28,992 bases of DNA from JAFGED01 sp964551295 (lineage in GTDB: Bacteria; Chloroflexota; Anaerolineae; B4-G1): positions 1-28,992 of the forward strand of contig CAZKDJ010000034.1 of the NCBI GenBank assembly GCA_964551295.1. Reading direction: 5' to 3'. The translations under genes were made by a program, and so were the position numbers. Under the pieces are notes generated by a model. That model was not told where the DNA came from. It saw only the letters and a program-made list of their open reading frames with translations, and ran no database searches. This document shows, in pieces, positions 22,535 through 28,992 of the stretch (its first letter is position 1; every line of letters starts with the position of its first letter).

Positions 22535-24246
22535 TGCTGTACCTCCATCTCTTCCTCCAGCAGCACGCGCCGCAACACCTTGCCGAAGGGAGTGACGGGC
22601 AGCGCAGCGCGGAACTCGATGAACTTGGGGATTTTGTACGGGGTCAGGTTTTCGCGGCAGAACGCTCTGATCTCATCTTCCGTGGCCGTCTCGCCTTCTT
22701 TCAGGACGACAAAGACCTTGACCCGCTCGCCCTTTTCGATGCCGGCGGGCACGCCGATGGCGGCGCACTTTTTGATCTTGGGATGCTGCCGCAGCACCTT
22801 TTCGATCTCGCTGGGATAGATGTTGAGCCCGCTGGTGCCGACGATCACGTCCTTCTTGCGATCGACGATTTCAAAGTAGCCGTCTTTATCCATCCGGGCG
22901 ATATCGCCGGTGTAGAGCCAGCCGTTGCGCAGGGCGTAGGCCGTCTCGATCGGCTTTTGCCAATACCCCTTCATCACCTGTGGTCCGCGCACGATCATCT
23001 CGCCGGTCTCGCCCGGCGGCAGATCCTGCGTGCCGGTCTCGATATCCACGATCTTGGCCTCGGTGCTGGGCAGGGGCAGGCCGATGGTGCCATTCCGCCG
23101 TTTCCCAAAGATGGGATTGACGTGGGTGACTGGGGTGGCCTCACTGAGGCCATACCCCTCTACCAGTCGCCCGCCGGTCATGGCCTCGAATTCTTTTTGA
23201 ACTTTTTCCGGCAGGGGAGCCGCGCCGCTGATGCAGGCCTTGATGGACTTGAGACGGTACGTGTTGACGTCGGGGTGGTTGATGATGGCGATGTAGAACG
23301 CCGGCACGCCGGGGTAGAAACCTGCGCCGTGCTTGTCGATAGATTTCAGAATGTGTGCCGTCACGCGTGGGTTGACGATGAGCACGTTCGTCGTACGGGT
23401 GCGGATGCCCAGGTTCATGCAGGTGGTCATGCCATAGCTGTGGTAGAAGGGCAGAGCAGCCAGGATTGTCTCCTCACCTTCATTCAGCGCGGGAAACCAG
23501 TTGCGAATCTGCACGGCGTTGGCCTGCAGGTTGTGGTGGGTCAACTGGGCTCCCTTGATGGTACCCGTAGTGCCGCCGGTATACATCAGCACGGCGGTGT
23601 CCCCCATATTGATCTCGACCGGCGACGGGCGGGGCGGGGTGCTCTGAAGGATGTCTTGAAACCAGGCGGTGTCCGCGTCACCGGAGATGTCCTGGTGGTG
23701 GCCCTCCTTTTTTTCCCGGAAAATGGTAAAGAGGAATTTGAGCAGCCGGGGAAAGTATTCCTTGACATTGGTGACGACGGTGTGCCTGAGCCCTGTTTCG
23801 GTGCGGATCTGTTTCACGGTGGGGTAGGTCAGGCTGAGGGTGACGATCGTCTCGGCGCCCGAGTCGTTCAGTTGGTACTTGAGTTCGCGGGCCACGTACT
23901 CTGGATTGGATGGCACGGCGATCGCGCCGATCATGAGCGTGGCATAGGTGGCGATGACGAACTGGGGGCAGTTGGGCAGGTGGATCACCACCCGATCGCC
24001 TTTCTTGACCCCCAACGCTTGCAGGCCGGCGGCAAAGCGCGCCGTCAGGCCACACAGTTGCCGGAAGCTGATCGCTCTATCCAGGAGCAGGTTACCCAGT
24101 GGCTCGACCACGCTGCCATAGATCAGTGCGGGGTGGTAGGGGTAGAGACTGGCGTTGTCGATCAGGTCTCGGGTGATCGGATAGTTCGGTATCTCGACTT
24201 GAGCAGGCGTTCCCTCTTCGTAGTGGGCAAGCCACAGTTTTTCCAT
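22531..24246 (-). CDS. Long-chain fatty-acid--CoA ligase (FadD-like), copy 2
   Basis: 571-aa paralogue of the ligase at 19916-21634, collinear over its whole length and beginning MEKLWLAHYEEG. It has the same motifs: YTGGTTGTIKGA, YGLSE, YTGDIARMDKDGY, DRKKD and the catalytic Lys in GKVLRR near residue 555. It should form acyl-CoA from fatty acid, ATP and CoA. The differences from copy 1 are spread along the sequence rather than clustered, which suggests an old duplication with possible change in chain specificity. Its stop codon overlaps the start of the TIM-family gene by four bases. The ATG follows AGGGGCGGG. In the 240 bp upstream I see only a 13-bp palindrome, GGATAG-C-CTATCC (24343-24355), and no clear promoter. 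Confidence 0.9.
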   Translation of the reverse strand: MEKLWLAHYEEGTPAQVEIPNYPITRDLIDNASLYPYHPALIYGSVVEPLGNLLLDRAISFRQLCGLTARFAAGLQALGVKKGDRVVIHLPNCPQFVIATYATLMIGAIAVPSNPEYVARELKYQLNDSGAETIVTLSLTYPTVKQIRTETGLRHTVVTNVKEYFPRLLKFLFTIFREKKEGHHQDISGDADTAWFQDILQSTPPRPSPVEINMGDTAVLMYTGGTTGTIKGAQLTHHNLQANAVQIRNWFPALNEGEETILAALPFYHSYGMTTCMNLGIRTRTTNVLIVNPRVTAHILKSIDKHGAGFYPGVPAFYIAIINHPDVNTYRLKSIKACISGAAPLPEKVQKEFEAMTGGRLVEGYGLSEATPVTHVNPIFGKRRNGTIGLPLPSTEAKIVDIETGTQDLPPGETGEMIVRGPQVMKGYWQKPIETAYALRNGWLYTGDIARMDKDGYFEIVDRKKDVIVGTSGLNIYPSEIEKVLRQHPKIKKCAAIGVPAGIEKGERVKVFVVLKEGETATEDEIRAFCRENLTPYKIPKFIEFRAALPVTPFGKVLRRVLLEEEMEVQQ

Positions 24247-24487
24247 TCCCGCCCCTTGCTGGATGCGCGACGCGATCCTCGCAACGCGACCCCTGCATCG
24301 CGCTGAAGCGCCTGGGAACGCTGCGGGGAGATGAGGATTGTGGGATAGCCTATCCTCCGTTTAGGGGAACCCAAACCCGCGTCGCCTTTGGATAAGCTGG
24401 CATTGCTATTTTACATATGTCCGCTGAAAGGGCAAACGGGGGAACAACGGTGGATTGGGAATGGAATGAATCAGGATAGACGGGCTT

Positions 24488-24526
24488 TAGCATTACCTTT
24501 GACCGAACATTAACAATCACATAACT
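24488..24526. repeat. Left terminal inverted repeat of the IS
   Basis: 39 bp; matches the complement of 26787-26826 at roughly three quarters of positions with one gap, the best blocks being TAGCAT, TTTGAC, TTAACAATC and CATAACT. Confidence 0.75.
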
Positions 24527-24531
24527 GTAAC

Positions 24532-24559
24532 TTGCACTCTCTCGGTAACGGGGTATACT
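24532..24559 (+). promoter_or_regulatory. Promoter of the IS ORFs
   Basis: -35 TTGCAC (24532-24537), 16-bp spacer, -10 TATACT (24554-24559), just inside the left inverted repeat and about 40 bp before the first ORF. Confidence 0.65.
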
Positions 24560-24600
24560 ATTGCCCAGCTCCATAACGTGGAACGAGGAGGTTGAGCAAG

Positions 24601-25110
24601 ATGGACTACCCAAAAGCCGTGTTAGAAAAGGCGAAACGCTTGGAACAGCTACTGCACCGGGTTGCTGGCGGTGAGCCTCTGGCCGAGGTGAACGAAGCGC
24701 TAGGCTTCAGTGTGGATCAGGAGAAATTGGCCTGCGCGCAGGCGAAGTACGAAGCTGGAGGGTGCACATGGGAGGCGTTGCTCGATGGGCGCTTTGGACA
24801 TGCACAGAAGGTCCATTCTGGGATACGGGAGTGGCTATACGCCCGCAAGGAGAAAAACGAGGATATACGAGCGCCACAGTTGGCTCAGGAGATCAGGGAG
24901 AAGTTTGACGTGGAAGTTGATCCTGGGCACATCAACTATCTGTTGCGGAAGCGATGTTTGACTGCCCCTCCTGGACGTCCTTACAAGGAGAAGCCTGCTG
25001 GTGAAGAGGCAACAGACGTGGCGACTGCCCCCAGCGAGTCTATCGACAACGCGGGTGTTTTTTTCCCTGGAGGGGGCGAAGGTGGAGATGGAGGTGGTGG
25101 AAGCGATTGA
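24601..25110 (+). CDS. IS-encoded helix-turn-helix protein (ORF A)
   Basis: 169-aa protein starting MDYPKAVLEKAKRLEQLL. The first 120 residues are helical and look like two DNA-binding HTH modules: one around EVNEALGFSVDQEKLACA and one around IRAPQLAQEIREKFDVEVDPGHINYLLRK, the latter like the winged N-terminal domains of many transposases. A Pro/Lys linker and a Gly-rich tail end it. The ATG at 24601 is chosen because GGAGG lies nine bases upstream; an in-frame TTG at 24592 would touch that ribosome site. Its 3' end overlaps ORF B in the +1 frame, and a T7 run (25058-25064) lies in the overlap, a possible site for a fused product. It is probably the DNA-binding part of the transposase. Confidence 0.7.
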   Translation: MDYPKAVLEKAKRLEQLLHRVAGGEPLAEVNEALGFSVDQEKLACAQAKYEAGGCTWEALLDGRFGHAQKVHSGIREWLYARKEKNEDIRAPQLAQEIREKFDVEVDPGHINYLLRKRCLTAPPGRPYKEKPAGEEATDVATAPSESIDNAGVFFPGGGEGGDGGGGSD

Positions 25111-26782
25111 GGAGACAGTGCTGGAAGCTTCAAAAGCGCATCTGGAAAGCAATCCCTCAAAGTCTCTGCATCACCTTTCAACCGACATTGCCGCACTGTG
25201 GCCCAAGATCGATCACCTGCTGTACCAACCTGTCCTGGGAGTGGAACGTCCACGGTGCTTTTACTACTACCAAGGTGACGGGCTAGAGGCCATCTACGAC
25301 TTCACCTACAAGTATATGACCCTGGAGCATTTCCTGGGGCAGTTGGCTCGCGTGCAGGTGGGTGCGCCGCTGGCCAAAGCTCTAGCGGTCACGTATGTGC
25401 AGGCATGGTATCCCGGCAACGATCCGTTGACCATCTTTGTTGATTGGCATACCAAACCCCACTGGACCAAGTTCTACAATCACTCGGGACACATTGCGAT
25501 GTGGGGGCGGACCATGCCAGGCACCAAGCAACTCATTCTCAACGGCTTCGACGGACGATATCTGGGCAGCTGGAACCACCCTATTGATGCGCACATGACC
25601 CACACCCTGGTAGATCTGGAAGCTGCTCTGGAATGCACCCTGGCGCGGCCCATCGCGTGCACGGTTATGGATAGTGAAGGAGGCGGCTTGCCCCTGGGGA
25701 AACGATATGCCGAGGCGGAACGAAGTTACGTCAGCGTGCTTCCCAGAGAACATACGTACCGCCTGGCGGACTTTATCCCGGAGAGAGACTGGAAACCAGT
25801 GAGAAACGACCCCGAGCGGGAGGCCGTTTTCGCTCGTTGGGCAAATCCCAAGCGTGTGGCCGAGGACCCACGCCAGTTTTTGCTGATGCGCCCAATGGGC
25901 CGAACTGACCCAACACGCATCTACACTGGTCAGTTTGCAGGGTTATCAGCTGGCGAAATCCCCTGGCTGCACCGTCGTCGTTGGCCATACAACGAGTTGC
26001 GCATCCGAGACCTGATCCACGGAGCCAACCTCAACGTCAACTACGGGTACACTTACACGGAGATCCCCAACCGCACCCGTCAACGGGAGTGGGAGGTTGC
26101 ACAAGAGCGAGTCGCGGTAACCGAGAGACAGTTGGCCGACCACCAGGCTGCTGTACACAATCTGCGCCAGCGTTTGGTCGATCTGCGAGACACCTACGCC
26201 GACCGACACGGTGACCTGCGACGTCAGCTAGTGCGACGACGGTTAGAGGTTCGACATCGTCAGCGTCTGGGGCAAGCCACTGTCCGCGCTCAGAGACGGG
26301 TCGCCGGGCTGAGACGGCAGATGAATGCTCTCACGCAGCGCTTGCGAAAGCGACAGCGGCGACTGCTTCAGCAACTCTACGACCACGAGGCCCACTCTTG
26401 CCAGTTAGGCAAGCGCCTTCTACATCGCATTGCGCTGCGTGATGCTATTGACACAGAAACCTTGTGTCGGGAGCGCGACCTGGAGAAAGACCAGGTCATG
26501 CTGGACTTGCAACTCCTGCTTGCCAACCTGCACGACTGGGTTGTCAAATCCTACTTCGCTCCCCCCTGGCGCAATCTGAGCCTAGAGAAAGCAACACAGA
26601 TGGTCTACCGTAAGGCGGGGTGGATCACGTGGTACAGCGACCGCATCGAAGTGGTGCTGGAGCCATACCGCTACAGCGACCAGCAGCGCGCGATGGAGGT
26701 CACATGCACCCGCTTCAACGCAGCTAACGTGTGTTGGCGAGATGGTCGCCTGCTCCGCATCTCGGTTGCGCCGCCAGAATAG
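25088..26782 (+). CDS. IS-encoded DDE-type transposase (ORF B)
   Basis: 564 aa from ATG 25088; the frame is open further upstream (to at least 25001), so start GTG 25082, GTG 25055 or fusion to ORF A are alternatives. A likely catalytic triad is present: D119 in IFVDWHTKP, D195 in CTVMDSEGGG and E303 in RRRWPYNELRIRDLI, the last resembling the YREK-type signature of IS4-related transposases. An Arg/Gln-rich coiled coil (about 331-435) follows, then a C-terminal domain with QVMLDLQLLLANLHDWV and a strand-rich end. This long coiled-coil segment after the catalytic Glu is unusual. AAGGTGGAG precedes the ATG. All key residues are intact, so it may be active. Confidence 0.75.
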   Translation: MEVVEAIEETVLEASKAHLESNPSKSLHHLSTDIAALWPKIDHLLYQPVLGVERPRCFYYYQGDGLEAIYDFTYKYMTLEHFLGQLARVQVGAPLAKALAVTYVQAWYPGNDPLTIFVDWHTKPHWTKFYNHSGHIAMWGRTMPGTKQLILNGFDGRYLGSWNHPIDAHMTHTLVDLEAALECTLARPIACTVMDSEGGGLPLGKRYAEAERSYVSVLPREHTYRLADFIPERDWKPVRNDPEREAVFARWANPKRVAEDPRQFLLMRPMGRTDPTRIYTGQFAGLSAGEIPWLHRRRWPYNELRIRDLIHGANLNVNYGYTYTEIPNRTRQREWEVAQERVAVTERQLADHQAAVHNLRQRLVDLRDTYADRHGDLRRQLVRRRLEVRHRQRLGQATVRAQRRVAGLRRQMNALTQRLRKRQRRLLQQLYDHEAHSCQLGKRLLHRIALRDAIDTETLCRERDLEKDQVMLDLQLLLANLHDWVVKSYFAPPWRNLSLEKATQMVYRKAGWITWYSDRIEVVLEPYRYSDQQRAMEVTCTRFNAANVCWRDGRLLRISVAPPE

Positions 26783-26786
26783 TTCT

Positions 26787-26826
26787 AGTTATGCGATTGT
26801 TAAAGTACCAGTCAAACCTGATGCTA
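26787..26826. repeat. Right terminal inverted repeat of the IS
   Basis: 40 bp starting five bases after the ORF B stop codon; inverted match to 24488-24526. The outer end ATGCTA mirrors TAGCAT of the left end. Confidence 0.75.
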
Positions 26827-27357
26827 GGATACCCATATACACTTGATCTACAAAACAAAGTCATTAATGTGCGTGCCATAAAGGGCCACATAATCGGAAC
26901 AGGAAAACAACTTTTCCCTGGTCCCCCTTTTCAGTCTTATGAGCTAAGCTTTCTCACCCCTCGTGGATTGCCAGGGGCCCCACTGCTTACTGAAGCACCA
27001 ACTCCTGGAGTTTGTGGAATGATAGTTAATCATCGTTCTCACGAAATGGAAGTAGCATCGTCACGCGAGACGATGAGCGAAAATGGCAGCACAAATATCT
27101 ACACCAAAGTTGAGATGATGCATATAGGCGTAGCTATCCAGCAAAGTGAATTGGTGTTCACGTCATTCGACTTAATTGATGGTACTATCGCAAATCATCT
27201 GGCACGGAACCAACTACTTGAATTTCCCAACGCCCCAGAAACTGTTTTGTCGGAAGTGTTAAGATGGTGTCTATCCCAATTGAAATCCACGCACCAGACT
27301 TCGATCGAATTCCAATCGAGGTACCTTGTCCAATATGCCAACTTCACACTTGGGTAA
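26827..27357 (+). pseudogene. 5'-truncated trypsin-like peptidase with Pro at the nucleophile position
   Basis: 176 codons continuing in frame from the very edge of the IS (GYPYTLDLQNKV...). The stretch YELSFLTPRGLPGAPLL followed by GVCGMIVN matches the C-terminal half of chymotrypsin-fold peptidases, where the nucleophile motif is G-x-S-G-(A/G)-P. Here it reads GLPGAP, and one base change (CCA for TCA) would account for it. The N-terminal half with the His and Asp of the triad is absent; I find no sign of it left of the IS. The tail overlaps the next gene by 94 bases and may be out of its original frame: a TAA at 27260 just before the next ATG would be a natural end after a one-base shift. 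Not expected to be functional. Confidence 0.65.
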
Positions 27358-27494
27358 CACTTGGTGAGATACGCAGGCAAGACTTTGTAGTATGCCGTGG
27401 ATGCCACGCAAACATCTTGCTAGAGGATTATCTAGGCAATATGCAACGTTTCGTGCGCAGCACGGAAAGAATCTTGAGGTCATTTGGGAGGTAA
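27264..27494 (+). CDS. Small zinc-ribbon protein
   Basis: 76-aa protein. Residues 21-50 form a likely zinc ribbon with PCPICQLHTW and VVCRGCHANI knuckles, followed by an amphipathic helix (YLGNMQRFVRSTERILRSF). The ATG has GGAAG seven bases upstream. It overlaps the end of the decayed peptidase frame and its stop is three bases before the ATG of the next gene, so it belongs to the same former operon. No specific family is recognised; a metal-binding adaptor between the peptidase and nuclease-like partner is a guess from position only. Confidence 0.65.
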   Translation: MVSIPIEIHAPDFDRIPIEVPCPICQLHTWVTLGEIRRQDFVVCRGCHANILLEDYLGNMQRFVRSTERILRSFGR

Positions 27495-27790
27495 ACAATG
27501 GATCAAATGTTACTTCAAAGAACACGTTACGTGCTTCGCAGTCGCATAAGAAGAGTGCAGACTTGCCCAGAAGCTCTATTTTTGCCAGCTTGTCTACACC
27601 TGCTCAAATGGATTGACAACCACCCCGTTCTCTCAGGAATAGCTCTTCATCTTCGAGAAGTACCTGGAGAGTACAAAGCACGTATTGCCCAGACTCTAAG
27701 CGAGGCTCCCGAGGTAGCCAAAACGAGAGGGGGGTATGATCCAGGATTCTACAGCGCCACATCATCAGAAGAACACGCAGCAGTAAGTCT

Positions 27791-27934
27791 CAGTAGATCC
27801 AAATTCTTGGTGTGCACATGTGCGTGTTGATGAAAATCACCTGCGAAACCGTCATTCTGAGCGTAGCGAAGAATCTCCGCCCTGCATTGGGAGACTCCTC
27901 GCTCCGCTCGGAGTGACGAAAATTGGATCTACTG
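27791..27934. mobile_element. 144-bp MITE-like element with 5-bp target duplication
   Basis: Starts CAGTAGATCCAAATT and ends with the complement, AATTGGATCTACTG, flanked on both sides by AGTCT (27786-27790 and 27935-27939). No coding capacity. Removing the element with one AGTCT copy restores the nuclease-like reading frame exactly, which fixes both boundaries. Confidence 0.85.
27851..27917. repeat. 67-bp REP-like hairpin inside the 144-bp element
   Basis: GTCATTCTGAGCG...AATCTC and an inverted arm GAGACTCC...GAGTGAC; the 27-base arms differ at six positions, five of them transitions, most compatible with G-U pairing. The GTCATTCTGAGCG/GAAGAATCT core is a widespread dispersed bacterial repeat type. 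Confidence 0.7.
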
Positions 27935-28734
27935 AGTCTAGAAATAGTGCAGGCCCTTGTAACCTTCAACGAAATGGAAACCTCTGAAGATGAGAATATC
28001 AGAAAAGAACAACTAAGGTATCTCATAATAAACTACGGCGAGTATCTGACTGGGAACAGCCACATCAAGTACGATGACGCCCTAGAAGTACTGCGCGACG
28101 TTGCCATTGACGGATTGTACGAGTATCTCGACGAACAGATTGACACCCGCAACGTCCTATACGCGGTTCTCCTTAAATACAAACAACGTTCGGAATGGTT
28201 TCGCCGGGCACGCTTGCGTGCGATTGCAGAAAATGGGCTAGAGGGCAAAAATGGTGAGCGGGCATTGGCTGCCGATGTTCAAGAATATGTGCTCGACCAA
28301 GGTGTTGAGTTCATAGTAGAGCCTACTTCAGCAAGTGGCGAAGCGGATCTCATTCTCCGCGATTCGGAAGGCCGATACATTATAATTGACGCTAAGTATA
28401 TACCCCCTGATGCAACCAGGTCCAGAATTCTGGAAACTATAGCCTCAGGTTTTAACCAAGTGTCTCGATACTGCAACGACTACAACGAACCCGAAGGCTT
28501 CCTTGCAACTTTTGTTTGCACAAGCACAAAAATCCGTCTCGAACTTGAAGAAACAGATGGTTTTCGCTTCCTTTCGATTGGAGGCAAGACAATATACTAC
28601 CTACCAATAAACATAGCTGATCTACCATCCGCAAGTGTGGAGGGAAAAGCAACAGAAATGGTATTCCCCGCTACGGAACTGATTGAGTCAGTGCCTAGCC
28701 CCACATAACAGAACAAGAAAACAAAATCCCTTAT

Positions 28735-28760
28735 CAAAAAACCCCGGCGTTTGCCGGGGT
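28735..28760 (-). terminator. Rho-independent terminator of the right-edge gene
   Basis: Minus strand ACCCCGGC-AAAC-GCCGGGGT followed by TTTTTGAT, 18 bp after the stop codon of the minus-strand gene at 28779. It may also stop plus-strand transcripts from the nuclease-like gene. Confidence 0.85.
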
Positions 28761-28778
28761 CTGTGTGTTTACTCTTGC

Positions 28779-28992
28779 TTAGTCATTCCAATGCAAGACC
28801 AACGCTGCGCACTCGTTGAACTCATACAAGCTTTCCCTCTCGATCAATCCCTCATCGTTGAGATCGACGCCTCCCTCCTCCATAATCTCCTTCATTGCCG
28901 ACTCACTCCAACCTGAGAGAAAGCACGCTTCCTCAATTGCGTATTCCGATGAAATCGTCCACGTGTTCCGATCATGCCGTCCACTGTCGGAG
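28779..28992 (-). CDS. Hypothetical protein, C-terminal 70 residues only
   Basis: Open frame entering from the right edge and ending with TAA at 28781-28779. The visible part reads RNTWTISSEYAIEEACFLSG, then SAMKEIMEEGGVDLNDEGLI and a tail ECAALVLHWND. It is acidic, helical and protein-like, and a proper terminator follows the stop codon, which supports a real gene. No family is recognised. It is convergent with the nuclease-like gene, with 70 bp between their ends, most of it the terminator. Confidence 0.6.
   Translation of the reverse strand, partial: SDSGRHDRNTWTISSEYAIEEACFLSGWSESAMKEIMEEGGVDLNDEGLIERESLYEFNECAALVLHWND

Larger units (their letters stand above)
24488..26826 (+). mobile_element. 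2.3-kb insertion sequence with two overlapping ORFs
   Basis: Bounded by about 40-bp imperfect inverted repeats (24488-24526 and 26787-26826). Each has TAGCAT at the outer end, TTTGAC next, then TTAACAATC and CATAACT at the inner end. If the outermost TA is target sequence, the element is 2335 bp (24490-26824) flanked by a TA duplication; otherwise no target duplication is visible. It contains a promoter, an HTH ORF and a DDE transposase ORF. The right end directly abuts a peptidase gene lacking its 5' part. I cannot place it in a named IS family. Confidence 0.75.
27498..28708 (+). pseudogene. PD-(D/E)xK nuclease-like gene split by a 144-bp element
   Basis: Two frames that were one gene. The 5' part (27498-27790, MDQMLLQRTRYVLRSR..., ending SSEEHAAVS) and the 3' part (from 27940, EIVQALVTFNEM...) join in frame when 27791-27939 is removed, giving 353 residues. 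The C-terminal half carries a PD-(D/E)xK nuclease-like core: VLDQGVEFIVEP, then GEADLIL and IIIDAKYI, where D of ADL and DAK would be the catalytic residues. The middle is helical. GGAGG precedes the start. As it stands the 5' frame adds about 16 foreign residues and stops at 27830. The 3' part could be made only from a poor TTG (27923) or later start, so the intact protein is lost, though the nuclease half might still be translated. Confidence 0.7.

Noticed and set aside
22429..24306. 625-codon plus-strand open frame
   Set aside because: Antisense to acyl-CoA ligase copy 2; a similar shadow appears antisense to copy 1, as expected from shared GC-rich codon use.
24350..24613. N-terminal half of the truncated peptidase on the left side of the IS
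   Set aside because: I translated the left flank in the frames available and saw no trypsin-like His or Asp motifs, so the missing half is not adjacent and was probably deleted.
1..28992. CRISPR array or cas genes
   Set aside because: No set of regularly spaced identical direct repeats and no Cas-like protein seen on either strand.

Overview
The window looks like a piece of a moderately GC-rich bacterial genome, most likely a Chloroflexota member (Anaerolineae-like). This is inference, from the short hydrophobic IYLPLV linker before the catalytic domain of the secreted pectate lyase, the Ser/Thr kinase with an HCD catalytic loop and a C-terminal beta-sandwich, the stacked InlB-type repeats and the small DUF5320 proteins. 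No rRNA is present to confirm it.

Left part (1-4850, all minus strand). A strong promoter with an overlapping dyad precedes a PadR regulator, followed by two glycine-rich DUF5320 proteins, a C-GCAxxG-C-C redox protein, a 42-aa ORF, a two-cluster ferredoxin, a glycine-rich zinc-ribbon protein, an MBL-fold hydrolase, peptide deformylase and an edge-truncated TrmO. The redox protein is read through an in-frame TGA exactly where the family has its first invariant cysteine, with a SECIS-like hairpin 13 nt downstream, so I annotate it as a selenoprotein. A MITE-like element lies between the redox gene and the DUF5320 genes.

Middle (4850-15700). A gene remnant, a pentapeptide-repeat protein, a FtsB/DivIC-like protein, a large secreted multidomain pectate lyase, and a 1202-aa soluble protein joining a LacI-type ligand domain, histidine kinase, receivers and an AraC DNA-binding domain (plausibly the regulator of the adjacent lyase). 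Then come tRNA-Leu(CAG) with clear promoter and terminator, a membrane-anchored peptide-type substrate-binding protein, and SecG.

Housekeeping and lipid part (15700-24250). A PASTA Ser/Thr kinase and FtsH on the plus strand, then two paralogous long-chain acyl-CoA ligases on the minus strand. The upstream ligase overlaps a divergent triosephosphate-isomerase homologue by four bases (ATGA).

Right part (24250-28992) is an accessory region. A 2.3-kb insertion sequence with about 40-bp imperfect inverted repeats carries an HTH ORF and a long DDE transposase ORF in overlapping frames. It abuts a 5'-truncated trypsin-like peptidase whose nucleophile position is Pro, followed by a zinc-ribbon protein and a PD-(D/E)xK nuclease-like gene. 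The nuclease gene is split by a 144-bp element; removing it and one copy of the 5-bp AGTCT duplication restores one 353-codon frame. The window ends in the C-terminal 70 codons of an unknown minus-strand gene with its own terminator.
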